The notes under the pieces: generated by a model
The model's input: only the letters and a program-made list of their open reading frames with translations
The model's database searches: none
What the model was told of the DNA's origin: nothing
Part shown: positions 30,739-41,400 of the stretch, piece by piece
Numbering within the stretch: position 1 is the first letter of the stretch
Layout: each line of letters opens with the position of its first letter
Program-made: the position numbers and the translations under genes
DNA from: Schizochytrium sp. TIO01
Taxonomy: Eukaryota > Sar > Bigyra > Thraustochytrida > Thraustochytriidae
Assembly: GCA_004764695.1 (NCBI GenBank)
Contig: SMSO01000034.1
Span: 3,356,501-3,420,500, forward strand
Direction of reading: 5' to 3'
Length of the DNA: 64,000 nucleotides

Positions 30739-30810
30739 GAGTCGTTAGCTCAGTGGTAGAGCGTTCGATTGCAGTTCGAATGGTCACGCGTTCAACTCGC
30801 GTACGGCTCT
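30739..30810 (+). tRNA. tRNA-Cys (anticodon GCA), copy 4
   Basis: The 72-nt body is identical to copy 1. Flanks (TCAGTTAAT before; GATATCTTTTTT after) are closely similar to those of copy 5, showing that the duplicated unit included flanking DNA. Confidence 0.95.
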
Positions 30811-30943
30811 GATATCTTTTTTAATTTTATATTTGAGTTCAACTTAAAATGTTGCGAGATTTTAACTTTTTAGATTTATTTTTTTTGCTTAATTTACAGT
30901 ATTGATATCCAATTATGTGGGTGATGCAATTATATCAGCTAAT

Positions 30944-31015
30944 GAGTCGTTAGCTCAGTGGTAGAGCGTTCGATTGCAGTTCGAATGGTCACGCGTTCAA
31001 CTCGCGTACGGCTCT
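30944..31015 (+). tRNA. tRNA-Cys (anticodon GCA), copy 5
   Basis: The 72-nt body is identical to copy 1, exactly 205 bases after copy 4. It shares upstream TCAGCTAAT and downstream GATATCCTTTTTTG with copy 4, plus about 60 bases of diverged 3' flank containing ATTTGAG and TTGC(A/G)AGATTTT. Confidence 0.95.
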
Positions 31016-31412
31016 GATATCCTTTTTTGCCTGATTTGAGGTCGAGCATATTAAAATATTGCAAGATTTTTGGCTATCCTTATATTAGATTTTTCTTCAT
31101 GACAGTAAAATGATTCGATAGTTTTGATCCTGACTAAAACAATGGATGGCGACTTCGTTGTGGTAGGGCGGTGGCTCTATAGGTACTACATTTTTCGTTT
31201 CTTTGAACTTTGATTCTTCGAATATGAATCACGAGGAACCCTGATTCAAAAAGAAACACAGTGCTACTCTTCAATGTGAAACGCTATTGACCAAAACGAA
31301 GGGTTGCTGGAGTGTTGGCCAGGACAGGTTGGCAGAGCTCAGTATTTTGATTACGTAGGTATATAGAGAATGTGATCTCTTCATTAACCAGCTTCCAATA
31401 CAGCATGACTAT
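31016..31412. other. Spacer inside tRNA cluster
   Basis: About 400 AT-rich bases. The segment near 31155-31180 has a GTGGTAGGGCG word faintly like a D arm, but no cloverleaf can be drawn from it. Confidence 0.6.
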
Positions 31413-31484
31413 GAGTCGTTAGCTCAGTGGTAGAGCGTTCGATTGCAGTTCGAATGGTCACGCGTTCAACTCGCGTACGGCTCT
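31413..31484 (+). tRNA. tRNA-Cys (anticodon GCA), copy 6
   Basis: The 72-nt body is identical to copy 1, with T73, followed by TTAATTTTTTTC as terminator. It is the last member of the cluster found in the window. Confidence 0.95.
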
Positions 31485-32222
31485 TTAATTTTTTTCTCCT
31501 CGGAGAAGCACCTCCTTTACAATTTTGTATGTAAATTTTAATTCTTTTTTAATAATTTCTAATTTAATTCTTAGATGTTTATTTGTATTATAATATGAAG
31601 GTCTTGGAATTTTGCTTGATCTAGACTCGCACCCTCAAGGCTCTCTTATTATTACTCACTTTTCTTTCGTTAATGTACACCTGTTTCCACGTCGCTCTAT
31701 TTCTTCATTTGCTCTGTGCAAAGGAAACTATTTTCCTGTCTTTTCTTAGCCCATGCTCGAGACTGAGCTTTGACTCTTGAGCATTTTTCCCTTTTTCTTT
31801 TTCCTTCGAGTTTTTTCGTATCGGAGGAAAAGATGCTTTACTAGCTCTAGAGAAACTTTCTCAGTTTTTATCTTTGTCTGTGCTGTTCTTATCAGCAATC
31901 CTCGTGACCGAAGCCGTGTCAGAGCACTGGGTCGTGCTCCTCGCGTTAAATTTTGTGCTACCTTATCACTCATCTTGACCCTCCCCCGCTGCGCCCCTTT
32001 CTCGCTGTGTTGTTGAGAAAGCTACTGCAGAGAAGCTTGCGGAGGAGTGATTGGCTTGAAGAAAACGAGGAAAGCCCTGGGATACCTCTATCTTGAGCTA
32101 CTGCTGGCCCGTTTTCCCTGCTGCTGCCGCCGCGTTTCTCCTCTCCTTGCAACTACATTGAGTCCTGTTCCTTCCTGGCCAAGAGAGGTTCATACCACAG
32201 GGTTCGCAGCTCTTTGCAGAGA
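31485..32222. other. Spacer with promoter/5' UTR of the four-pass membrane gene
   Basis: The first half is AT-rich; the second half (31740-32222) is pyrimidine-rich with CTGCTGCCGCCGCG near 32120 and probably contains the promoter and leader of the next gene. No separate gene is supported. Confidence 0.55.
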
Positions 32223-32873
32223 ATGTGCTTGATCCCTGGTATGCTAGCGCCTGGGCCTTCCCGGCCATCAGAACGTGCAAAGAAATTTGCAGTGGCACTT
32301 TCTGTGATGGCTGGGATCATGTTTGTTCTGAGCCTTGGTCTGGTTGTAAGCTTTTCAGTGTGGAGTGTCTTGCAGAATTTAATCTTTGTGTTATATGCAT
32401 ATATGGTGGTCCGCCCATTTCGAAACGAACTTGCTCTGGTGTTTATCGAGAATATTTTGTGTTTTTCGCTATTAACTGGCCTAACAGGGATGATGAGCAT
32501 ATTTACGCTCGTAAACTTGATCACAAAGCAGCAACTTTGGGCAAAGAAATTGGAAAATTGGCAAATATATACTGGCATCACACTGGCTAGCATAATTACA
32601 GTGACGTATGTGGCAATGAGCATCTTAAGCTACATTTTATTTCGTGATTTGCAAAATACCACTGTTCAAATGGATGAGGAGTCGGCAGCGTTTTTACCAG
32701 GCATGCGTGGGGGGTCACCAAGTGGATATCGAAGCGGAGGAGGTACATTTGGGTCTTTTGGTTATCCACCAACTGGGTCTTACATTCGCAGCCCAATTAC
32801 AAGCCAAGCAGCACAGCCCCAGGCCCCGCAGCGTGACCGCTTTCCTGGTAAAGGCTACAAGCTCAATGGGTAA
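32223..32873 (+). CDS. Four-pass membrane protein, unrecognised
   Basis: A 216-aa protein starting at the first ATG (GAATGTGC). Four hydrophobic segments are visible at about 22-43, 47-63, 72-100 and 117-141, with short loops. The middle segment contains LLTGLTGMMSIFTLVNL. The C-terminal 70 residues are Gly/Ser/Tyr/Pro-rich (GGGTFGSFGYPPTGSY) and should be cytosolic and disordered, with a basic end (GKGYKLNG). The layout is like tetraspanning vesicle or MARVEL-type proteins, but I see no diagnostic motif, so no function is assigned. It is convergent with the next gene, with only 175 bases between the stop codons. Confidence 0.7.
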   Translation: MCLIPGMLAPGPSRPSERAKKFAVALSVMAGIMFVLSLGLVVSFSVWSVLQNLIFVLYAYMVVRPFRNELALVFIENILCFSLLTGLTGMMSIFTLVNLITKQQLWAKKLENWQIYTGITLASIITVTYVAMSILSYILFRDLQNTTVQMDEESAAFLPGMRGGSPSGYRSGGGTFGSFGYPPTGSYIRSPITSQAAQPQAPQRDRFPGKGYKLNG

Positions 32874-33048
32874 TTCTACTCCTTACAATCAAGCAACTAC
32901 TTCTGCGGAACTAGACTATTTTATATCCCGTTATCTTCATAAACCCTCATGTGCTTGAAAGAACGAGGCTGATGAAACGAATCCAGGGCGGAACCCGAGA
33001 CTGAGTTGCCAAGTGTGTAGGCATTTGTTCTTCTCTCTGAAGCAATAT

Positions 33049-33696
33049 TCATATGGAGAAGAATGATGACGAGGAGGAAGTGGCGCCCTCTGCTTTTGCC
33101 TGTGCCTTGCAAAGTTTTGTCAATACTGCATCCATGTCCCGAAGATCATTCACATCCTGAGATGCATCGCGTCCTGGTGCTGCATTCTCCTCAACTTTTG
33201 CCATTTTTTGTTTGATTAAATCAAGTGCAAGATCTGAATTCATTTTGTATTGTACGTGCGCGGTTACCTCATTTGGAACCGCGTCTGTTGAACCCCGTGA
33301 AAGAAGTTGAAGTCGTACTTGATCATTCGCTTGCACGAGAAGGCCTGAGTTCTGCTCGGGTCTCACGCCAAACACATGCACTGGGAAAGTTGCTTGCTTA
33401 TTCACCATGGGCCAGAACCGCAGACCTAGCCACCAGCTGATGGGCGGTTCGTGATAAACATTTAAGATAGCTTTGTTTCCCTCGCAAGAAGCACTCACAA
33501 CTCGGGCGACAAGTTTCTTCCGCGCTGCAAAGTCTTGAGCTTGAAGCTGCACAGCAGGCTGTTTAATCTGGCGGCCGAACTTGGAACGCTTAATGAGCAC
33601 AAAGGTGGCTCCAGCAAGAACGATCTGGTTTGCCAGTTTGATCTCACGCCAGTGCTGGTCCACTGTGTCACTGAGCCACTCCATTGTGTCTTCCAT
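33049..33696 (-). CDS. Small membrane-anchored protein, possibly C3orf33-like (SNase-fold)
   Basis: A 215-aa protein from ATG 33696 (the open frame continues upstream only with non-ATG codons). A short helix (WLSDTVDQHWREIK) precedes a hydrophobic segment at about 25-35 (IVLAGATFVLI), and then a strand-rich body of about 130 residues (KLVARVVSASCEG; FPVHVFGVRP; LLVQANDQVRLQLLS). An N-terminal membrane anchor followed by an OB/SNase-like beta barrel is the arrangement of the C3orf33 family of mitochondrial or ER membrane proteins; the match is by architecture and weak local similarity, so low to moderate. The C-terminus is Ala/Ser-rich. It is convergent with the four-pass membrane gene. Confidence 0.6.
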   Translation of the reverse strand: MEDTMEWLSDTVDQHWREIKLANQIVLAGATFVLIKRSKFGRQIKQPAVQLQAQDFAARKKLVARVVSASCEGNKAILNVYHEPPISWWLGLRFWPMVNKQATFPVHVFGVRPEQNSGLLVQANDQVRLQLLSRGSTDAVPNEVTAHVQYKMNSDLALDLIKQKMAKVEENAAPGRDASQDVNDLRDMDAVLTKLCKAQAKAEGATSSSSSFFSI

Positions 33697-34289
33697 TGTG
33701 CCAAGCGCACGGTCTCTCAAAGTCCTTCTGCTTCGCTAGTTTGCTACGTTGCTCCTTCAGTCCTTTGCTCTGTCTCGTCCTTCAAACTTTAGTACTATCA
33801 AATGCTTCCCCTTCTTTTCTCTCTTTTCTTTATTCTGTTTTTAGAAATTCTCGTTGCGGCTGAGCTTCATCAATATATCATATAATTGTAAGGATTGAAA
33901 GAACTTAATAATATGTAGCATTAACGCGCTTCGTATTGCGTCGAGTTAGAAATCCTTTACTGACTATCGCAATTCCCTTTTGAGCAAAGGTTTCAAACTC
34001 GATTTTAAAATAATAAAATATCAGGTAAAAGCTGTTTATTAGGCAAGAATCTTGTCATAGGAAAACAGCAGGGTCACCCTTGACATGTTCGCAAAATCTC
34101 ACTTAATGACTCACATCAACTAGGAGAGAACTCTGCAAGGATTAAAAAATTCGAGAAGTTATTTCTCAATCAAAAAAGTGGTAGTTGTAGTAGTATAGTT
34201 TAGTCTCAACATAATGAGGGGTGACTACAAAGTAAAAGCAGAAAGTACTAGGAAAACAGGGAATCAGGGAATCAGTGGTCCAGTGAGAA
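33697..34289. other. Intergenic spacer
   Basis: About 590 bases between two minus-strand genes, holding the 3' UTR of the kinase gene on the right and the promoter of the C3orf33-like gene on the left. It is AT-rich and no gene is seen. Confidence 0.6.
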
Positions 34290-35474
34290 TCATTGAACAA
34301 ACATTTTATGTACAGTCTCGAGAGCAGGCTCAACAATTGTTGGTACCTGAAACGAGGTAGTGTCAACAATTGCCGCCATATCAGCCAGCGGGCGCAAAGC
34401 AGCAAAGGAATTGGCTGCTTTGGTGTGGGAATCAACAATAGTTTCACGCGGCACGGCGCGACCTGTCCTTGCAGACCTTGCCTCTGCACGGTCAATTGCG
34501 ATGGATAAGTCGGCGCGAATGTACAGAATACCAATGCGGTAGTTGGGGAATTCCCGTTTTAAACGCTGGAACTCCATTCGCCACCAGGTAGTATCTTTGA
34601 GAGAGGAGTCAAATACAATGTTGCGGGAGGCAACTAAACTTTCAGCCAGAGCAATTTCACACATGTATCCTGACTCCTTTTGCAGCATGGATGCTGCTTT
34701 TGAACTGTTCTGTACATACCCATGCCATTCGGGGAGGAGGCTGCGCACTTCGTCCTGGTCAATAACAACGAAGGACTCGAGCTCGGCGAGCACGCCAGTC
34801 TCTTTAAAGTAGCGCAAAGCATGGCTCTTACCAGAGCCCATTGCTCCAGCGGTAAAAAGAATCCATGGCTGAGGCTGTCGCTTCATGCTACCACTTGCGC
34901 GAAGCACGTAAGAGATCACTTGATCCTGTACGAGTTGGCGCTCTTTTGTGTAGAAACCATGAAAGGATTTATCCAACGTCTGGCGAATATGTGAGTACTG
35001 CCCAGCGTAGCTTTCCTCAGAACTCATGTAAACCTCGTGCGATGGGAGGTCAAAGTTATAGTTGCGCATATCTACGACTGAGCCTGTTGACACGGTGGAG
35101 GAGATGGACCATGATGATGTTAACGGCTGCTGTTGTGCTGAGTACTGTGACTGGCCGCCATTCCCGCTAAAGTCAGCCGAGGAGGAGTGTGGCCTTGCAG
35201 GGCCACGCTGTTGTTGTTGTTGTTGGTGGTGATGGTGGCGGCGGTGGTGATGGTGGTGGTGATGGTGACGTTTTGAGGTAGAGACACTCACACCGTCTTG
35301 AGGTTGCATATCACTTGTGAAGGTGTCCCTCGAACCATCGCGGGACCGCTTCACCGACATGCTGTGCTCTGCCATCGTCGGGTCTACTATCCTCTCGTCA
35401 GCCATCGTGTGAAGATCAGTGGCCGGACCCGACGAGGTCTCCTCCGACACCACGGGGAGAGCCACGTTGAGCAT
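34290..35474 (-). CDS. Zeta-family P-loop kinase with poly-His/poly-Gln N-terminal region
   Basis: A 394-aa protein from ATG 35474. Residues 1-130 are low-complexity and include a His-rich run (70-83, broken by two Arg) followed directly by six Gln. The folded part begins near 155 and contains a Walker A loop, GAMGSGKSHA (210-219), then VVIDQDEVR (a conserved acidic pair after strand 2) and NIVFDSSLKDTTWW. This is the fold of the zeta/chloramphenicol-phosphotransferase group of P-loop kinases, which phosphorylate small molecules. Many protists carry such stand-alone kinase genes with no partner antitoxin, and no antitoxin-like gene is adjacent here. The substrate is unknown. The His run might bind metals or direct the protein to nuclear speckles (general knowledge of His-repeat proteins, inference). 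Confidence 0.75.
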   Translation of the reverse strand: MLNVALPVVSEETSSGPATDLHTMADERIVDPTMAEHSMSVKRSRDGSRDTFTSDMQPQDGVSVSTSKRHHHHHHHHRRHHHHQQQQQQRGPARPHSSSADFSGNGGQSQYSAQQQPLTSSWSISSTVSTGSVVDMRNYNFDLPSHEVYMSSEESYAGQYSHIRQTLDKSFHGFYTKERQLVQDQVISYVLRASGSMKRQPQPWILFTAGAMGSGKSHALRYFKETGVLAELESFVVIDQDEVRSLLPEWHGYVQNSSKAASMLQKESGYMCEIALAESLVASRNIVFDSSLKDTTWWRMEFQRLKREFPNYRIGILYIRADLSIAIDRAEARSARTGRAVPRETIVDSHTKAANSFAALRPLADMAAIVDTTSFQVPTIVEPALETVHKMFVQ

Positions 35475-38400
35475 TTTTGCAATTTAGAGAGCGAGATATG
35501 CCTTTGCCACTTGCCACTTGTCGCTTCTTGTCGACCTAGGTCCTCCTCTTGTCCTGGTGAATTTAATGTAATACCTACTACCCCTAGATACGATGATGTC
35601 TTCTCTGCTCTTCTACCTGCAAGCAAGGTCCTTTCTTGCTTTTGTAGGTTTGTTAGTAAGTTGTATCTCTTATTAGTCAAATCAGAGCTGGCGCTACTAC
35701 CGCGAACTACTTGGAGCACAAACAAACCGTGGATGCGGCTCCCTGCCTGCTACGACGTAGTCTTTCTTCCAGCTACCTCTGTCTAGCAGACTGCTATGGC
35801 TACGCTCCAACGAGTCTACGAGTTCCTAGTGTCGCTACTCAACTTCTTCTTCTCACTTCTGGCGAGCTCTTGCTTTCGCTCACTCCCCCGCTCGCTCGCT
35901 CGCCCACTACTCTTACGCTTTTTTGCCGGAGCACAACTAATCTCTTTCGCAAGAACCTCTGTTCTCGCCTCTTCTGCACAGCGAGCGTCTTTCTTTCGGG
36001 GTCAGAGTTCTTGGATCCCGGCGTCCTCTCAGCTGTAGTTCTAATTAATGCACTCCTCCTCCTCCTCACCGCCTTCGCTTATCTACCCACCTGCCTACCT
36101 ATCTATACCTCCTATCAGCACGTAGGCAATAAATGGCACAGCAACGCAGCTAGCTACTACAAAGGCGATGTCGTAGCAGCAGAGCTCGAGGCCAAGTGAG
36201 GCGGGCTCCCGCACAAGGACACGCTACCGGGTGGCAGGCAGGTCGGCCGGAGCTCTGGCAGCGGTGCGAGACGGAGTGCTAGCTTCTTGGCGGTTGGTCT
36301 GCCTCGGCAGCGGCTCGAACCTGAGCGCCCTGGTCGGCTTCGCTGGCAGGAACGGGAGTGAGAAACGATAGCGCCGGCGTGCGTACCGCTGCCTAAGGCG
36401 CGCCTAAGACCTGCCTATCTATCTATCTATCTATCTATCACAGCCAATACAGAGAGAGTGAAGCGGAATCCAACGCAATGTAAAAACGCGCCGGCACCTG
36501 CCTGAGAGTGGTGCGTGCAGCAGGCAGCCCACGCAAAGGCCTGCCGCAGCTTGCTTGCTTGCTTGCTCAGCTCTGACACGAGTCGAGTCTGTGGGTGGAT
36601 GCCTTGCTTGAGGAGCCTCGGTCTGGCGAGAACCTCGACGGCCTCGATGTGCGTGGCCCTTTCCTGCACGAGCTGACGAACGAAGAAGACGACGCAAGGC
36701 GCAATCCACGGTCCCAGAAAACGGGACGGTCCTCTTTATTAGATGTTTAGTAGTGCTGTTACTGTTGCTGTTGTTTACTACAGCACTTAAAGGGAAAGGA
36801 AAGGAGAAAGAAAAGCAAAAAACGCTCCGCTTCTCTTTTGGGTCTAATTTGAAAACTTCTTTGGCAAAGATGGGAAAGAAAGTAAAAATTAGAACTCCCT
36901 TTTGTATTTTGTATTTGTTTAAAAGAGAAGGAGAGAGAGAGAGAGAGAGAAGTTTGAATTGGCGTCGCCTTTTGAAGCTTCGCGCACCTCTGGCTTAGCG
37001 GGCGGCGTGCGGGACACGTCTGCCGCTGCGGTTCCTCTGCGCGGATCTCGCTGGAGATACCTCTTGGGAGCGCCTCGCTGATACCCCTTCGGATTCGATC
37101 GGGTTTTGCGGCTGCAGCGGCTGAGATGCTAGCTGGTGCGGGAATGCGGGAATCGAGAGCCTTCAGAGGCTGTTTCTTCGACTCCCAGGCCAGTGTAGAC
37201 TGCGCGCGAGGCCAGTTGAAGCTGTCTCGAATCACGCGAGGGGGGGGGGGTCCTGCCTGCTTGAGCCAAGCTCCACGCCGCCCGCCCGCCCTGCAGGAGC
37301 GAGCGTGCGTGCGTGCGTGCGCTAAGAACGGCGAGGCAAATAGCGAATTGAATCGCCACTTCCCCGTTCTCTATAATCGTCATCGTCAATCGACGCTTTT
37401 CATTCAAATGTTCTTTCTTTCAGAATCATAGAACCTCATATCATCTCCACAATGCTAACTTCTTTTCTTGTAAATGATAAATTTTATTTTTAAAAGAATT
37501 CTCAAATACTAGGCCTCAGTAAACAATTATTTTCAATAACTTTGGTGCCTTTTCTTTCCTTTTTGTACCTACCCAAGCAGAGCTATGACAAATACGGCGG
37601 TATTAAGCTATACCATACCTTACTAGTTTTCAAGTCCAAGGGCCGCTATGTGGCGCATAGGCACTTCTAGTGAAGATGAGATGACGTGAAGAAGAGGGTC
37701 TCATTAACAGGTAGCCAGCATGGAAGAACTAACAGGAACAGTGAGAACCCTTATGGTGTATATACTCACAACACTAGGACTAGGGGGGCTTCATTTCACT
37801 TTCTTTCTTCGCTTTTTGGTGCGTAACTACTTTGCCCTTAACGAGGAGTTAATACCAATTAACTGCGTGTCTAAGATCCCACCCACTCTTCTTTTAAAAC
37901 TTTTACTATTGTTACCTTTTTGAGTCACTTCAAGTGCTTAGATCAACATATAACCTTAAAGCTACCAGTTCCCCTTCAAAGTGCCATCAGTCGGAACAAA
38001 TCTGTTTAGGTATGTTTTGGATGTTTTCTTTTCTTTTCGTTTTCCTTTTCTTTTCTTTTCTTTTCTTTTCTTTTCTTTCTTTCTTCTCTCTCTTTTCGTG
38101 ACTTTGTTACTACGTAGGTCCCTGTCATGATATGATGATGCTCAGGTAATGCGATTGCCTTCTGCCCTTAAGTACCTACAGGATCCACGATGGATCATGA
38201 TCCATGTCCACGACGATGGCCATTCGGACGCCTCCAGGCCCATAGCGCTTCAAACTAGGCCTCAGGCCGCCTCTTCGTAGTTGCTCTTGAAACGCCAATG
38301 CCCGAGAGTCAAGGCTCGAGGCCGCAATTTCGTCGCTCGGAATGATCGAGATGTGGATCGATCGATGGTGCCTGTAGACACCAACCAGAGTATTATCATT

Positions 38401-41400
38401 AGAGAACCCACGTGCATAGAGAGGTATGTATGTATGTACATGTATGTATGTATGTATGTATGTATGTATGTATGTATGTATGTATGTATGTATGTATGTA
38501 TGTATGTATGTATGTATGTATGTATGTATGTATGTATGTATGTATGTATGTATGTATGTATGTATGTATGTATGTATGTATGTATGTATGTATGTATGTA
38601 TGTATGTATGTATGTATGTATGTATGTATGTATGTATGTATGTATGTATGTATGTATGTATGTATGTATGTATGTATGTGTGCTTCAAATCTGAAAGAAC
38701 GGAGGACTCAAGCTCTTTCTTGAATGATTGAATGGTTGAATGAACAAACAAATGCAAATCAATCAATCAATCAACCAACCAACCAACCAACCAACCCATC
38801 GATCAATCAACAAATGAATGAAACTTATACATACTTCAAGTTGGGCCACAGGCAGTAACATCATCAGCATCATCGTCATCGCCATTCCGGGATAAGACGG
38901 GAGCGCGTCTCACCTTGCTCTCGTATTCGCTTTCACCTCTTTGCCCTGCTCACAAAGTGTGCCTCTGCCCCTTCAGTGTCAGCCTTTTCAGCCGCCCCCC
39001 TCGCGTCACCTTAGGCGGGAGCTGGCGACGTCGGTGCTTCGCAGATGCTAATACAAGCTCAAGCAGGCTCATGCGCCCTGGCGGCCTCGCACATACACAA
39101 CTCGTATCAGTCTCGTGGATGCAAGTAAACCCATTAAAAGATTGCGTGCGTACACATCTGTTTGGTCCCCTCGAGGCTGATGAAATAAATGTCTATATCA
39201 ATCTGCCTCTCTCTCTCTCTCTCTGCCTGTCTGTCTCTGCAGTCTGTGAAATAATCGAAGAACCATGAGCCAGAGAATACTCAAGTGCTTATGAGCAGAT
39301 AAGCCGACTAAACATCGCGGTTGGACCTCTGCAATGCGCGTTCGGCCGCACCTGCGAGGGCCTGGTGAGCGTCGAAGTCTCTCTTTTTCTCTCTCTCTTG
39401 TCTTGAACGAAAGGTGCTCCGGCGTCAACGGCGGGAGTCTTAAAAGGGGTTTTTCTAAGAATAGGCCAGAAGGTTTTGTACCTTAAGGAAGACGGGGGCA
39501 TAGGAGCGGACGCTGAGAGGTAGCTAGGGATGGAGAGATGCGCAGAAGGGGATAAGGAGGAACAGAAGACTGCAATTTGCAAGAGCTGATGACGATGAAG
39601 GTGATGCGAAGTCTCGAAGTCGCAAGAGTACGAAGCTGCTGCGGAATTGGGTTTTGGCGGTCAATGTCGGGTGGAAAGGCAGAAACGGCGTATGGTATGG
39701 CCCAAAGGCGCACGAAGGGTCAGCCAGGCGAAGAATCAGAGCGAAAAGACTCGAGTCCGGAGAGTAAATAGGCTGTGTGGGAAACCTTTCTCAAGAAGGG
39801 CCTTGGACTTTGAGGAAAACAGAAGAATTTTTATTTTTTTTTAAGTTTTTGATGCCTCGGAGCCTCACAGTTAAAGGCCAAAAGGAAAAAGAAAAAAAAG
39901 AAAAAACAAAAAAAAACTGAAAAGATATGGGGAAATAAGATTGAATCTCTTGTTTGACTCCTGACTCATCTGACATCGATCGATGGTGCGCTGGAAAACG
40001 CAGACACAGCGGCCATTATCAAGTGATAACGCCACCCCCGCCTGAGTCTTCTGAGCCTTTCCATCGCCTATATTTTGGCGTCGTCATCGTCGTCTGTGAT
40101 CAATCTGTGGATGACTGACAAACGGACGTTCCCATGGTTCCCATGCACAGAATTCGACAGAACTAGGAGCTTGAAAACGACAGAGTGCCCAAAAGAGTGA
40201 ACGAATGAATGAGTGAGTGAATGGCCTCTCTATTGTCGCTGCTGCTGAAGACATAGAGATGGAAAGGACGCGTACTTCGATTCTTGAGTATCTACTGCAA
40301 AGTCACTCTTTCTGTACGCACTCTTCTACTTTCTGCAAAGGATCGAAGGCAGCGAAATGATGACATAGGTATCTCTCTCTATATATACATATTGTATACC
40401 TATACCTACGACCCGGAGGCTCCTGATTTTGAAACTAACTCCTCAGGAAATCAATGAGGCAAATTACGCATTTTTTCATTCTCGAGAAAAATAAAAACAA
40501 GAAAAAACGATGTGATACTAGGCCTAGCACTACCTATGTACAACCAAGCACCGCTTAGATAGCCGAATGGAGGAATGAGGCTTCAAGTAAATACCTGCTG
40601 CTACAATGCTTACCTTTTTTGCTTTTAAATTGAGTATTTTGTTAATTAATGCTTTTTCATTAATTGAGTAATGTTAAAATTAATTAAAAATAAAAAACTA
40701 AATTCGATATGCAGTGGTGATATGTATATGAAAGTTGTGGTTTTCTTCTCCATTTCTTTGTTCTTTCTTCGTTCGTCTGGCTATAAGTTTTGATCGTGTT
40801 GTTACGGATTGATTATTGATCTCCTCTACTTAGGCCCCTTCTAACTATCGCTAGTGGCTGGCTAGCTCTAAGCTGCCTCACTCTTCGGGTTCGACGGTTC
40901 TTCGGCTGGCTCGAGCTGTGTTCTCAAGACGAAGAACAGCTCGCGGGAGACTTGAAGAACACGCAGAGCAGGAGCTGCGATTCAAGATTACCTGCCTCTA
41001 GAGGTACCTACCCACCTATCTACCCACCTGCTCACGAAGACGTGAGCGGCGCCCGTTTCTTTGTGATGGCGGTGGATTGTTCGTGCAGAACAACCTTCTT
41101 GAACTGCGAGACCTCGCGAGGGACATAGGCAGGTGGTACCTACCTACCTACACGAAGCAATTCATTTTTGCAAGTTGGATTTTGCCGAGGTGTTCATCGT
41201 TCTGTCGCGCGTTCACTCGTTTAGGCAGTCACAGTATGAATTTGTGCATGTTTGCTTACATTCAATGCATTTGTTTACTTGTTTATTTCTTCGTGGATTC
41301 ATCCGCTCACGGAATGGTAATTTGCAGGTGATGGATGGATCCATGTTTCTACGTACGTCTCGATCCACGCAGGTGCTGAAAGGCGGATGCCTCCGCCTCC

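Noticed and set aside
31149-31190. Degenerate seventh tRNA
   Set aside because: Only a D-arm-like word is present; no matching acceptor or T arm can be drawn.
29122-31484. Six regularly repeated 72-bp units resembling a CRISPR-like array
   Set aside because: Each unit folds into a complete tRNA-Cys cloverleaf with correct anticodon loop, T loop and T73. Spacing is irregular and the host is a eukaryote.
34290-35474. Toxin-antitoxin module
   Set aside because: The kinase has no adjacent antitoxin-like gene, carries eukaryotic low-complexity extensions, and sits among housekeeping genes.
35711-36199. 162-aa plus-strand open frame with hydrophobic stretches
   Set aside because: It has Leu/Ser-rich low-complexity composition, ends in repeat words, and no domain or good start context; it overlaps the kinase promoter region.
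37720-37923. 67-aa open frame with a hydrophobic helix (possible small membrane protein)
   Set aside because: It is too short, with no supporting homology I recognise and a poor start context; left unannotated.
38424-38694. Long open frames in the (TATG)n array on both strands
   Set aside because: They are pure repeat translations (Met-Tyr-Val-Cys or Tyr-Ile-His-Thr) with no protein-like flanks.
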